Of a DNA stretch of 22,044 nt, positions 5,871 through 15,600 are shown in pieces (positions within the stretch are counted from its first letter, which is position 1; each line of letters starts with the position of its first letter). This DNA is from Elusimicrobia bacterium RIFCSPLOWO2_01_FULL_64_13 (GTDB taxonomy: Bacteria > Elusimicrobiota > Elusimicrobia > 2-02-FULL-39-32), in assembly GCA_001800095.1 (NCBI GenBank), contig MGUT01000059.1, positions 8,957 through 31,000 of the forward strand. The letters run 5' to 3'. The translations under genes and the position numbers were made by a program. The notes beneath the pieces are model-generated. The model was given only the letters and a program-made list of their open reading frames with translations, did no database searches and had not been told where the DNA came from.

Positions 5871-6394
5871 CGGCCGGTCTCCGATTTTTTCCCGGCCTCT
5901 TTCAAGTCGTCCCGGGTGAGAGGATGGCCTTCCATGACGCGCTCGTTGTAGTAGTCCACGAGGCCGTCGTGGCTGGAGAGGAATATCTGTTTGTAGGACC
6001 TGAAAATGATGGAATCGGCTCCGGGCACGTAGGGGTTCTGGTTGAGGGTGATGAAGCAGAGGATGTTCCCTCCGATGCCGGCCGAGGCCTCCAGGGCCTT
6101 CTGCAAGTAGAGCTGGGTGGGCGTCTGGATGGCCTCTTCCGGCTCGCGTTTGACGGTGATCGTGGCCACGGGCTGAACGAAGGATTTCAGGCCGTAGTTC
6201 CCCACCCAGATCTTCCAGTGGTAGCTCTGGAGCTTCTTGCGGGCGCATTCGTGGAGGTAGACCACGTTCGCCGTGGCGCTGACCTGGGCGTATTGCTGGT
6301 CGTCGTACCGGTCCACGTCGGCCGTGAGGGCGAGAGCGCCCTGGCGCAGGCCGGATAGGACCAGGAGTAACGCCGCTCCAAGGACGGTCTTCAT
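5867..6394 (-). CDS. Secreted protein of unknown function
   Basis: A 175-residue protein with a signal peptide (MKTVLGAALLLVLSGLRQGALA, cleavage near residue 22). I do not recognise the mature domain; landmarks are YAQVSATANVVYLHECARKK, SYHWKIWVGNYGL and DSIIFRSYKQIFLSSHDGLVDYYNERV. The C-terminus is charged. A GGAGG lies about 16 nt upstream of the ATG, rather far. Its stop overlaps the start of the OB-fold lipoprotein gene, so the two are likely expressed in fixed ratio and may act together in the envelope. Confidence 0.75.
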   Translation of the reverse strand: MKTVLGAALLLVLSGLRQGALALTADVDRYDDQQYAQVSATANVVYLHECARKKLQSYHWKIWVGNYGLKSFVQPVATITVKREPEEAIQTPTQLYLQKALEASAGIGGNILCFITLNQNPYVPGADSIIFRSYKQIFLSSHDGLVDYYNERVMEGHPLTRDDLKEAGKKSETGR

Positions 6395-6416
6395 GGCGAG
6401 ACGTCCTGCCTCCGGA

Positions 6417-7166
6417 TCATTTCCTGTCCCGGAGCTTGGCCAGGAGACGCAGGATCTCGAGATACAGCCACACCAGGGTCACGATCAATCCGAAAGCCCC
6501 GTACCACTCCATGAACTTGGGCGCGCCCGCGGCCGCGCCGTTCTCGATGAAATCGAAGTCCATCACGAGGTTGAGCGCCGCGATCCCGACCACGAACAGG
6601 CTGAACCCGATGCCCAGGATCCCGGTCTCATGGATGAAGGGCATGCGCCAGCCGAAGAAACCCATGACCATGCTCGCCAGGTAAAAGAGGGCGATCCCGC
6701 CCGTGGCGGCCGCCACGCCGAGACGGAAGTTCTGGGTCACCCGGATCAGCCGCGATTTATATGCGACCAGGAGCGCGAAGAGCGTCCCGAACGTGAGCCC
6801 CACGGCCTGGATGACGATCCCGGGGTAGCGGGCCTCGAAGAGAGAGGACAGGCCTCCCAGAAGGAGCCCTTCGAGGAGGGCGTAGGCCGGGGCGGTGATC
6901 CCGGACCATTCCTTTTTAAACACGGTCACCATGGCGACGACGAAGCCGCCGATCGCTCCCAGGACCATCCATGGGGCCACGGCCGCGGGATTCCTCTGGG
7001 TGAAGAATAATCCCCAGGTCCAGCTGGCGGAGACGAGCGCCAAGAGAAGAAGGATCCCGGTCTTGTTGACGGTCCCCTCCAGGGTCATGACCTCCCCTCC
7101 CGGGACCGACCTGTCGAACCCGGCGAACGTCTTGGAATTCAGGGCTGGATTTGAGCTTCTCATCAT
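6417..7166 (-). CDS. Bax inhibitor-1/YccA family membrane protein
   Basis: A 249-residue integral membrane protein with seven hydrophobic segments at about 37-55, 64-83, 92-109, 117-136, 148-171, 182-201 and 221-242. The stretch NLVMDFDFIENGAAAGAPKFMEWYGAFGL..TLVWLYLEILRLL matches the bacterial BI-1 (YccA/YetJ-like) family, including the conserved acidic residues between helices 6 and 7. Relatives are pH-sensitive calcium leak channels or partners of membrane proteases; the precise role here is unknown. The ATG at 7166 has AAGGAG at good spacing. The gene lies 35 bp downstream of glgP. Confidence 0.92.
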   Translation of the reverse strand: MMRSSNPALNSKTFAGFDRSVPGGEVMTLEGTVNKTGILLLLALVSASWTWGLFFTQRNPAAVAPWMVLGAIGGFVVAMVTVFKKEWSGITAPAYALLEGLLLGGLSSLFEARYPGIVIQAVGLTFGTLFALLVAYKSRLIRVTQNFRLGVAAATGGIALFYLASMVMGFFGWRMPFIHETGILGIGFSLFVVGIAALNLVMDFDFIENGAAAGAPKFMEWYGAFGLIVTLVWLYLEILRLLAKLRDRK

Positions 7167-7201
7167 GTTGGGACTCCTTCAGGGCATGCGATGGAACGGC
7201 C

Positions 7202-9721
7202 TCATTTTTTCACGGGAAGGCGGATCGGGACCGGTTCCGCGTTCCAGATATCCTTGGCGTACTCCCGCACGGTCCGGTCGCTGGAGAATTTTCCGGACCG
7301 GGCCACGTTGGCGATGGACATCCGCGTCCATCTCTCCCTGTCCCTATAAGCGGCCTCCACCGCCTCGTGGCAGAGGGCGTAGGCGGGAAAATCGGCCAGT
7401 AGAAAATAGGGGTCGCCGCCCAGGAGGGAGTCCGTCAAGGGACGGAAGAGGTCGGGCTGGGAGGCGGAAAAGAATCCATCCGCGATCATGTCGAGCACCT
7501 GCCGCAGCTCGGGATGTCCCTCATAGAACGAGAGGGGGGAATATCCGGCGGAGCGCAGGGAGGAGGTCTCCCGGGCGGTCAAGCCGAAGATGAAGATGTT
7601 CCCGTCGCCCACCTCTTCGCGGATCTCGACGTTGGCCCCGTCCAGCGTCCCGACGGTCACGGCGCCGTTCAGGGCGAATTTCATGTTGCCCGTGCCCGAG
7701 GCCTCCGTGCCGGCGGTCGAGATCTGCAGAGAAACGTCGGCCCCGGGGATGATCTTCTCCGCGAGGGAAACGCCGTAGTTCGGCAGGAACGCCACCTTCA
7801 ACCGGTCCCCCAGGGACCTGTCGTGGTTGACGCAGTCCGCGACGGAGTGGATGAGCTTGATGATGAGTTTGGCCATGAAGTACCCCGGGGCGGCCTTTCC
7901 GGAAAAGACGAAGGTCTTCGGGACCGGGGAGGATTGCGGGTCGGCTTTCAGGCGGTTGTAGAGCGCGATCAGGTGCATGACGCTCAAAAGCTGGCGCTTG
8001 TATTCGTGCATGCGCTTGACCTGGCAATAGACGATCGCTTTGGGGTCGACGACGGTCCGGGTCTCGCTCTTGATGAGGTCGGCCAGCCGCGCCTTGTTGG
8101 AGTCCTTGACATCCCGCCATTCCTCCCGGAAGGACCCGTCCGCCGCGAACCCCTCGATCTCGCGCAGGCGCGATAGGTCGGTCAGCCAGCCGTCGCCGAT
8201 GCGGCGGGTGATCAGCTTGGCGAGGCCCGGGTTGCACAGCGCCAGCCAGCGCCGCGGGGTGATCCCGTTGGTCTTATTGTTGAACCGCTCCGGGAAGATC
8301 GGCTGGAACCGGCTGAAGATCACGTTCTTCAGGATGTCGGTGTGCAGCGCCGAGACCCCGTTCACGGAATGGCTGCCCACGATGGCGAGGTGGGACATCC
8401 GGACCTTCTTCCCTCCGTCCTCCTCGATGATGGACAGGTCCGCGATCTGTTCCGAAAGCGGGGGCCCTTTTTTCCTGATCTCATCCAGGAATCTCTGGTT
8501 GATCTCATAGATGATCTCCAGGTGCCTGGGCAGAAGGCGCCCGAACAGGTCCACCGGCCATTTCTCAAGCGCCTCGGGCAGGACGGTGTGGTTGGTGTAT
8601 CCGAAGGTCTTCACGGTCAGGTCCCAGGCCTTGCCCCAGCCCAGGCCCTCGGCGTCCAGGAAAAGGCGCATGAGTTCGGGGATCGCCACGGCGGGGTGCG
8701 TGTCGTTCAGCTGGATGGCCACGGCGTCGGGGAAAGCGTCGAGACTTTCGGGATGGCTCTTTTTGTAGCGCCGGAGGATGTCCTGGAGGGTCGCGGAGAC
8801 GAAGAAATATTCCTGCTTGAGCCGGAGCTCCTTGCCCTGGAGGGCGTTGTCGTTGGGGTAAAGGACCTTCGAGATGGTCTCGGAGAGGGCCTTGTCGGAA
8901 ACGGCCTTTTCATAATCGCCGTCGTTGAAATAGCGCAGGTCGAATTCCCGGGTCGATTTCGCCGCCCACAGCCGCAGGTTGTTGACGGTATTGTTGCGGA
9001 AGCCGGGAACGGGCGTGTCGTAGGCCATGGCCATCACCTCTTCGGCGTCCACCCATTCGCAGCGGAGGGTCCCGTCCCGGTCGTGATAGCGGTTCACCCG
9101 TCCGTAGAATTTGACGGGATAGAGGTATTCCGGGCGCTCGATCTCCCAGGGGTTGCCGTAGCGCAGCCAGTTGTCGGGGGTCTCCACCTGGTAGCCGTCG
9201 CGGATCCTCTGGAAGAATATCCCGAATTCATAGCGGATCCCGTAGCCGTAGGCCGGCAGTTCCAGCGTCGCCATGGAGTCCAGGAAGCACGCCGCCAGGC
9301 GTCCCAGTCCGCCGTTGCCCAGGGCCGCGTCGAATTCGATGTCTTCCAGCTGCGAGAGGTCGGTCCCCATCTCCGCCAGGGCCCGGGAGGTGCTGGTCTC
9401 CAAGTCCAGGTTGAGCAAGGCGTTGCGGAGGGCCCGGCCCATGAGGAACTCGAGGGACAGGTAGTAGACCCTTTTGGCGTCCCGGCGGTAGTAGGTCTGC
9501 TGGGTCTCCGTCCAGCGGTCCACGAGGCGGTCGCGCACGGCGCGCACCATGCTTTCGAAACAATCGCGCCGGGTCGCGCTGTACTCGTCCTTGACCAGGG
9601 AATAGCGGAGGTGGTTCTGGAAGGAGGCCTTCATGGATTTCGCGTCCGTCCCGCAGAAGATGTCCGGGGAAAATCCGGAACGTCCGCCGTCGGTTTCAGG
9701 TTTTGGGGGCATACGGTTCAC
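7202..9721 (-). CDS. glgP: Glycogen/maltodextrin phosphorylase
   Basis: An 839-residue GT35 phosphorylase releasing glucose-1-phosphate from alpha-1,4-glucans; cytoplasmic, PLP-dependent. Length is typical for the family. Visible landmarks are VYYLSLEFLMGRALRNAL near residue 90, EDIEFDAALGNGGLGRLAACF, VAIQLNDTHPAVAIPELMR and KTNGITPRRWL. The PLP-lysine motif EASGTGNMKFALNG has K681. The start is either GTG 9721 or ATG 9712, three codons apart. A TACAAT at 9750-9745 is a likely -10 box. It sits between the ATP-grasp gene and the BI-1 gene on the same strand, with no other glycogen gene in view. Confidence 0.97.
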   Translation of the reverse strand: MNRMPPKPETDGGRSGFSPDIFCGTDAKSMKASFQNHLRYSLVKDEYSATRRDCFESMVRAVRDRLVDRWTETQQTYYRRDAKRVYYLSLEFLMGRALRNALLNLDLETSTSRALAEMGTDLSQLEDIEFDAALGNGGLGRLAACFLDSMATLELPAYGYGIRYEFGIFFQRIRDGYQVETPDNWLRYGNPWEIERPEYLYPVKFYGRVNRYHDRDGTLRCEWVDAEEVMAMAYDTPVPGFRNNTVNNLRLWAAKSTREFDLRYFNDGDYEKAVSDKALSETISKVLYPNDNALQGKELRLKQEYFFVSATLQDILRRYKKSHPESLDAFPDAVAIQLNDTHPAVAIPELMRLFLDAEGLGWGKAWDLTVKTFGYTNHTVLPEALEKWPVDLFGRLLPRHLEIIYEINQRFLDEIRKKGPPLSEQIADLSIIEEDGGKKVRMSHLAIVGSHSVNGVSALHTDILKNVIFSRFQPIFPERFNNKTNGITPRRWLALCNPGLAKLITRRIGDGWLTDLSRLREIEGFAADGSFREEWRDVKDSNKARLADLIKSETRTVVDPKAIVYCQVKRMHEYKRQLLSVMHLIALYNRLKADPQSSPVPKTFVFSGKAAPGYFMAKLIIKLIHSVADCVNHDRSLGDRLKVAFLPNYGVSLAEKIIPGADVSLQISTAGTEASGTGNMKFALNGAVTVGTLDGANVEIREEVGDGNIFIFGLTARETSSLRSAGYSPLSFYEGHPELRQVLDMIADGFFSASQPDLFRPLTDSLLGGDPYFLLADFPAYALCHEAVEAAYRDRERWTRMSIANVARSGKFSSDRTVREYAKDIWNAEPVPIRLPVKK

Positions 9722-9744
9722 TGGGTTCAGGGGGACCCGGCTTT

Positions 9745-9750
9745 ATTGTA
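9745..9750 (-). promoter_or_regulatory. Possible -10 box for glgP
   Basis: TACAAT on the minus strand about 25-35 nt before the two candidate glgP starts. No convincing -35 box is seen at 17 bp. Confidence 0.35.
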
Positions 9751-9780
9751 GTAAATTCTGGAGGCCCGCGGTAGGACGGG

Positions 9781-11082
9781 TTACGTCACATAGCCCCAGG
9801 TCCGGAGGAGGTCTCCGTCCCGGTTCCAGCGCTCGCCGATGTCGGTGCGGTAGAACATGTTGGGGATGACGATGTTCCGGACGCGGTTATAGACCTGGGT
9901 CCGGGCGTCTTCCATGGTGGCGCCCGAGCCCGTGACCACCATGACGTAGCCGGAACTGCCGGTCAGGCGCCAGTCGCCGTCCACGAGCTTCACGTCCGCG
10001 GGCCAGAGGCCTTCCTTCATCGGCTTCTTGAAGATGACCACGCTGTCCTCGGAATATCTCTTGAAGGTCTTGAGGTCCTCGAAAGGGAACGGAGGCACGG
10101 CGATCACCACGCCGATCTGGAAGCCCTTCTTCACTTTGAGCGCGGGCGATTGGCGGTTGGCGAGGGCGTGCAGGAATTCTCCCATCGACGAGAGCATCCC
10201 TTCCATCTGGATGCTCAAGGTCGGCATGCCGAAGCGGGAGGTGCATTCCAGGGGGTAGATGCCGCGCCCGTTGGCGATGCAGTTGATGTCGAAATAACCG
10301 ATATAGCCGGCCTGCGCCAGGCGGTCCTTCATCTTGAGCAGGGTCTCCTCGTACAGCATCCCGCCGTCGTTCCAGAACATGGAGGTGCCCATCTCCCCCG
10401 TGGTCGGGCCGATGTCGCCGTTGAAGAGTCGCTTGTGCTCGAAATTCACGCAGATGGGCAATAAAAAATCGCTCCCGTTGAAGAACCCTCCGACGGCGAC
10501 CTCGACGCCGGGGGCGAATTTCTGGATCTGGAAGCTCTTGATCTTGTTCGACCAGCCCTTCTTGTAGCGCTCGAGGATGGTCTGGATGTCCAGGCCGTCC
10601 TCCTCCTGTCCGATGAAGGAGAGCACCTTGTCGTTCTGGGCGCTGCCGTTCGGCTTGACGACGTAGCGCTCGGGATTCTCCTTGACGAACTTGACGGCTT
10701 CGTCGAAAGTGGTGAAGCTCCAGGAAGGAAGGATCGAGAGCCCCGCCGACTTCATCTCCTGCTGGCCGAACTCGCGGTCCATTTCCAGCCGGTCGGTGTA
10801 GGTCGAGCCGCCGATCACGGCCTTGCCCTCCTTGCGCAGGGCCTCGGCGGTCCCGCCGAAATCCGCGTCGTCGAAGACGATGACGTCGGCCCAGTCCTTG
10901 AAATCCTCCCAGCGCTCCGCCTTCTCGACGAACCCGTCGGAGATGTCCTTCTCCTCCTTGTCGTCGATATAGTAGCGCGCCTTGTGGCCTTCCTCCTGCA
11001 GGCGGATGCAGAGGTCGCCCACGCAGCCGAGGCGCGAAACGCACAGGAACTTCAGGTTTTTTTTCGATTCACCGTTCGACAT
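9781..11082 (-). CDS. PurD-like ATP-grasp protein (GAR synthetase homologue)
   Basis: A 433-residue protein with the overall layout of phosphoribosylamine-glycine ligase: Rossmann-like N-domain, ATP-grasp core, C-domain. Signs are YVVKPNGSAQNDKV (ATP-binding lysine strand), VEVAVGGFFNG, NFEHKRLFNGDIGPTTGEMGT (compare DHKR...GPNTGGMG in PurD), PLECTSRFGMPT (compare EFN.RFGDPE) and SGYVMVVTGSG. But the N-terminal GGREH loop of true PurD is absent (it reads SRLGCVGDLCIRLQ), and the catalytic-loop motifs deviate. I therefore call it a paralogue with an unknown carboxylate-amine ligase activity. The ATG at 11082 faces the divergent tolC-like gene; no good Shine-Dalgarno is visible. Confidence 0.8.
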   Translation of the reverse strand: MSNGESKKNLKFLCVSRLGCVGDLCIRLQEEGHKARYYIDDKEEKDISDGFVEKAERWEDFKDWADVIVFDDADFGGTAEALRKEGKAVIGGSTYTDRLEMDREFGQQEMKSAGLSILPSWSFTTFDEAVKFVKENPERYVVKPNGSAQNDKVLSFIGQEEDGLDIQTILERYKKGWSNKIKSFQIQKFAPGVEVAVGGFFNGSDFLLPICVNFEHKRLFNGDIGPTTGEMGTSMFWNDGGMLYEETLLKMKDRLAQAGYIGYFDINCIANGRGIYPLECTSRFGMPTLSIQMEGMLSSMGEFLHALANRQSPALKVKKGFQIGVVIAVPPFPFEDLKTFKRYSEDSVVIFKKPMKEGLWPADVKLVDGDWRLTGSSGYVMVVTGSGATMEDARTQVYNRVRNIVIPNMFYRTDIGERWNRDGDLLRTWGYVT

Positions 11083-11203
11083 CGCGATTTCTCATGTGCG
11101 GCATTCTTCCTTAATAACTAGACCCTACCACACATCAGGAAAAAATTCAAGCGGAGATATTTTTTTACCGCGGCCGGGGATTCAAGCGGCCCGCGCTCTC
11201 TCG

Positions 11204-11232
11204 TTGATAATGCGCAAGGTAAACACTATAAT
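11204..11232 (+). promoter_or_regulatory. Strong sigma70-type promoter for the tolC-like/RND operon
   Basis: TTGATA (11204-11209), a 17-bp spacer, TATAAT (11227-11232): 5/6 and 6/6 matches. The ATG at 11240 begins 8 nt after the -10 box, where transcription should start, which implies a leaderless or near-leaderless mRNA. The 11083-11203 remainder of this divergent intergenic region shows an AT-rich patch but no minus-strand promoter that I trust. Confidence 0.72.
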
Positions 11233-11239
11233 AAATCCG

Positions 11240-12688
11240 ATGACGGGGAAATGGATCCTTCTTTGCGCGACCGCGTCCTTGGCCGTTTCCGCGGCCGGCG
11301 CGGAATCACCGGTCCTGGGCCTGCGGGAAGCGGTGAGGATATCCCTGGACAACAGCCCCGAGGCCGCCCGGGCGATGGAAGAGCTCGGCCTGGCCCGTCT
11401 GGCCGAGCCGGGCCTCCTGGCGGAGACGGACCCGGAATTCTCCGCGGGCGCGTCCCTCTTAGATGACCGCTCTCCCAGGGCCGCGCCGGCCTTCCAGGGC
11501 TCCTTCACCAAGTCCCGGACCTATTCCGCGGCCCTTTCGGAGACCCTCCTGACCGGGACCGAGGCGAAGCTCTCCTTCACGAATGAAAGGGTTGAAAATC
11601 CGGCCATTTTCCGGCTTTTGGACCCGACCGTCGACTCCCGATTGACGTTCGAGGTCCGCCAGCCCCTCCTCAAACGCTTTTGGGGCCGGCCCGACAAGGC
11701 CAAGCGAAGCCAGTTCCGGGCCCAGGTCCGCTCCGCGGAAAGGGCCCTGGACCGCGTCCGCGAACGGGTCGCGTCCGGGACCGTCCAGGCCTATCTCCGC
11801 GTCCGGACGGCTTTGGACGAGCTCCGCATTTTTGAAATGGAAGAAGAGGACTCCCGCGCTCTTCTCAAGACCTATGCCGAAAAGCGCCCTTACGGCCTGG
11901 TCGAAGAGACCGACCTCCTTCAGGCCAGGGCCTCCGTGGAAGCCCGGTCCATAGAAACGGAATTGGCGCGCTCCCGGTTGAACCTGGCCCGCGACGCCTT
12001 GAAATACGCCATGGGCGTGGAGGAGGCCGGCGGTGACCTCGAGGACCCTCCCGACGCCGCCTTGCCGGGAACGGAAGAGGCCGCCCTGGCTTTGGCCGGG
12101 TCCCGGCGCGGGGACCTCTCCGCCCTGCGGTCCGAAGTCGAGCGTCTGGAATGGGGGCTCAAGGTGAGCCGGCTGGAAAGACTCCCGGACTTGAGTCTGG
12201 TGGGTTCCTACGCGGCGGCGGGCCTCGACCGGAGCGCCGGCCCGGCCATGTCGGACATGGGAAGCTTCGACCACCGGGTCCTTTCCGGAGGATTGTTCCT
12301 CAACGTGCCCTTGGGTTCGCGGAAGGAGAAGATCCGGATCGAGGAGGCGGAGAAACGCCTGGCCGCCGCCAGGCGCGACCTGGAGACCCTGGCGCGGGGT
12401 CTCAAGCTCGAGGTCCGCCGGGCCCTCGAGAAGAAGCGCGAATCCGCCGGCCGCCTGGAGGCCGTGGACCGCCTCGTCCAGCTCGAGGAGGAGAAGCTCG
12501 AGGCGGAGAAAAAGGACTTCGCGCGGGGCCGGTCGAACACGGACCTGGTCCTGCGCTTCATGACCGACGTGCGCCAGGCCAGGATCCGCCGCCTCGGGGC
12601 CGAGCTCGACCACCGCCTGGCCTCGGCCGAGCTCGCCGAAGCTTCCGGGATCCTCCTCGACTGGGTGGAAGGCGGGAGTCGCCCGTGA
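11240..12688 (+). CDS. TolC-family outer-membrane efflux protein
   Basis: A 482-residue outer-membrane channel component. The signal peptide covers residues 1-22 (MTGKWILLCATASLAVSAAGA). The mature protein begins LGLREAVRISLDNSPEAARA, the usual opening helix of TolC/OEP repeats. Two OEP-like halves follow: strand regions around SYSAALSETLLTG..KLSFTNE and GGLFLNVPLGSRKEK, separated by long amphipathic helices rich in Arg, Glu and Ala. An in-frame ATG at 11210 would add 10 residues ahead of the signal, but it lies between the promoter boxes, so I prefer 11240. The stop overlaps the RND start as GTGA. Confidence 0.9.
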   Translation: MTGKWILLCATASLAVSAAGAESPVLGLREAVRISLDNSPEAARAMEELGLARLAEPGLLAETDPEFSAGASLLDDRSPRAAPAFQGSFTKSRTYSAALSETLLTGTEAKLSFTNERVENPAIFRLLDPTVDSRLTFEVRQPLLKRFWGRPDKAKRSQFRAQVRSAERALDRVRERVASGTVQAYLRVRTALDELRIFEMEEEDSRALLKTYAEKRPYGLVEETDLLQARASVEARSIETELARSRLNLARDALKYAMGVEEAGGDLEDPPDAALPGTEEAALALAGSRRGDLSALRSEVERLEWGLKVSRLERLPDLSLVGSYAAAGLDRSAGPAMSDMGSFDHRVLSGGLFLNVPLGSRKEKIRIEEAEKRLAAARRDLETLARGLKLEVRRALEKKRESAGRLEAVDRLVQLEEEKLEAEKKDFARGRSNTDLVLRFMTDVRQARIRRLGAELDHRLASAELAEASGILLDWVEGGSRP

Positions 12689-15600
12689 TCAAGTTCCTCC
12701 TGCACCGGAACGTCATCATCAACCTCCTGACGGCCTTTTTCGTCATCGTGGGGGGGACTCTCTTCGTCACGGTCCGGAGGGAGGCCTTCCCCGAGGTCAC
12801 GTTCGACATGGTGACCGTGACCACCATCTATCCGGCCGCCTCGCCCGAGGACGTGGAGCGCCTCGTGACCAACCCCATCGAGGACGAGCTCCGCGCCATC
12901 GACGAGATCGACAAGCTCGAGTCCTATTCCCTCGAAGGCCGGAGCTTCATCCTGGCGCGCCTGGACGAGGAGCTGTCCGACGGCCGGGTCAGCCGCGTCG
13001 TTTCCGACATCCAGCAGGCGGTCGCCCGGGTCAAGGACCTGCCCGACGAGGCCGAGGACCCACTGGTGGAGGAGATGACGAGCGACCGGCCGCTCATCAC
13101 GGTGAGCGTGGCCGGGGCCGATCCCGCGACCCGGGACGGCTTCGCCGAGGAGTTCGAGGACGCTCTCGAGGACGTTCCCGGCGTGTCGCGCGTGGTCGGG
13201 ACCGGGGACTCTCCCAAGGAAATATGGGTCGAGGCGTCCCTGGACAAGCTCCTCGAGCACCGCGTCACCCTGGGAGAGGTCGCCCGGATCCTGCGGGAGC
13301 GCAACTTGAACCTCTCGGCGGGAACCGCCCCGGACCGGACCCGGGAGCTCATGGTGCGGACCGTGGGGGAGCTGGAAACGGCGAAGGACGTCTCGGGCGT
13401 GATCCTGCGCGGGAACGACGAGAGGAGCTTCCTGCGCGTCAGAAACGTGGCCGCGGTCCGCGAGACCTTCGAGGACGAGAAGCTCGAGCCCCGCGCCAAC
13501 GGAAAGCCGGCCATACACCTCCAGGTCTTTAAAAAGAAGAAAGGGGACACCATCCACATCGCGGAGAGGGTGAAGGCGCTCCGGCGCGAGATGGAGCCGA
13601 GCGCCCGCGCCCTGGGGCTTGAGCTCATCGAGTCGGACGACATCTCCTATTTCATCACCCGGCGGCTCAAGGTCATGCGGAACAACATGATGATCGGCGG
13701 GGTCTTCATCCTCGTGGCCCTCTTCCTCTTCGTGGACTGGCGGGTGGCGGTGGCCGCGGCCTGGGGCGTGCCTTTGGCCTTCCTGGCGGCCATGACCATC
13801 GCCATCCCTCTCGGCTTCACCCTGAACCTCCTCACCTTGCTCGCCCTCATCATCGTGCTGGGCATGCTGAACGACGACGCCGTGGTCGTGGCGGAGAACA
13901 TCCAGAACCACATGGAGAGGGGCGAACCGCCGGACGAGGCGGCCTATCGGGGAACGAAGGAGGTCATCCTGCCGGTCCTGGGCGCCGTCACCACCACCAT
14001 GGCCGCATTCGTGCCTTTCGGGATGGTGAGCGGGATCATGGGCAAATTCATATTCATGATCCCCGTGACCGTCATCCTCTGCCTCCTGGCCAGCATGCTC
14101 GAGGCATTCTGGGTCCTCCCTTCCCACGCTCTCGGTCTCATGCGGCTCGGAGGGAAGGCCAGGCAGGACGCCGGCCTCTGGTTCCAGGCGGTGGTGAAAT
14201 ATTACCGGCGGTCGCTCAACTGGTGCATCGACCACCGCTACAAGTTCATGGCGTTCGCCGTGATCCTCGGGGCCGTCACCATCCTGATCGGCATGGCGCG
14301 GATCAAGATCGTGATGTTCCCAGAAGGGCTGATCGACCAGTTCTTCGTCCAGATCGAGACGCCCCGGGGAACGTCCCTCGAGACCACGAAAGAGGCGCTC
14401 GACAAGGTGGAGAAGGTCCTCCTGACCCTGCCCAAAAGCGAGCTGGAAGAGATCACGGGCACGGTGGGGCTCACCGGCTACGAGGAGGGCGTGAGGCGGG
14501 GCACGCACCTGGCCCAGGAGCGCGTCTTCCTCACCCCCCAGGAGAGCCGGGAGCGCCGGACGGACGAGATCCTGGCCTGGCTCCGTCCCCAGCTCGAGCG
14601 GATACCGGGGATCGCGAAGCTGACCGTGGAAAAACTCCGGCCCGGGCCGCCGACCGGGCGGGCGGTGCAGGTGAGGGTCCGGGGCAGGGACCTCGAGGTC
14701 CTTAAGAAGATTTCAGAGGAGATCCAGGAGGAGCTGGCGCGCCTGCCGGGAACCTTCGACATCCGCGACAGTCTCGAAGGCGGCAAGGACGAGGTCCAGG
14801 TCCGCCTGAACCCCGAGGAGGCCGCCTATTCCGGGCTCGACGCGACCCGGATCGCCAGGGAACTCCTCTTCGCCTTCGACGGGTCCGAAGCCACCGAGAT
14901 CCAGAGGGGCGACGACGAGATCAAGGTCCGGGTCAAGCTGCGTCCGGAAGACGAGAGGAGGCCGGACCTGATAGAAAGATTGAGGGTCCTGAATCCCCAG
15001 GGCCGGGAGATCCGCCTCGGGTCCGCGGTCCAAACCTCGAGGCGCGGCGGCCCGGCCTACATCGAGCACTACAATTTCAGGCGCAGTCTCACGGTGTTCG
15101 CGGATGTGGACAACGTCCGGCTCACCTCCTACCAGGCCAACCAGGCCCTGGCCGAAAAATTCAAGGGCCTTTCCAAGGAGCGTCCGGGCTATGAGCTGAT
15201 ATTCGGAGGGGAGGAAGAGCATACCAGGGAATCCATGCTTTCCCTGCGGCGGGGGCTGATCGTGGCTTTGCTCTTGAATTTCGTCATCCTGGCGGGACTC
15301 TTTTCGTCCTATGTCCAGCCCTTCATCATCATGCAGACCATCCCCATAGGTCTGGTGGGGGTGGCCTGGGCCCTCATCGTCCACCGCGAGCCCGCCAGCT
15401 TCATGGCGCTCCTGGGCACGGTGGCCATGACGGGCGTGGTGGTGAATAACGCCGTTCTCCTGGTGGATTTCATCAACCACGAGCGGGCCAAGGGAGTTTC
15501 CCTGCGCGAAGCGGTGGTCGAGGCGGGGGTCCGGCGCCTGCGGCCCATCTGGGCCAGCTCCATCACCACCCTGGTCGCCCTTTTCCCGACGGCGTACGGG

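Noticed and set aside
5871..6248. N-terminal extension of the OB-fold lipoprotein frame
   Set aside because: It overlaps the secreted-protein gene in another frame; the lipoprotein signal begins at GTG 5870.
8342..9751. 469-residue plus-strand open frame opposite glgP
   Set aside because: Shadow of glycogen phosphorylase, which has the PLP motif and full family length on the other strand.
9781..11082. Canonical purD
   Set aside because: The GGREH loop is missing and several catalytic-motif residues differ, so the gene name is not justified.
12151..12684. N-terminal extension of the RND reading frame upstream of GTG 12685
   Set aside because: The extra residues are low-complexity shadow of the tolC-like gene; the RND family starts at the MIKFLLHRN-like position with its own ribosome-binding site.
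12208..14508. 766-residue open frame on the minus strand, antisense to the tolC-like and RND genes
   Set aside because: Rich in His, Asp, Arg, Gly and Pro with no motif; it is a GC-rich shadow of the strongly supported RND and TolC coding frames.
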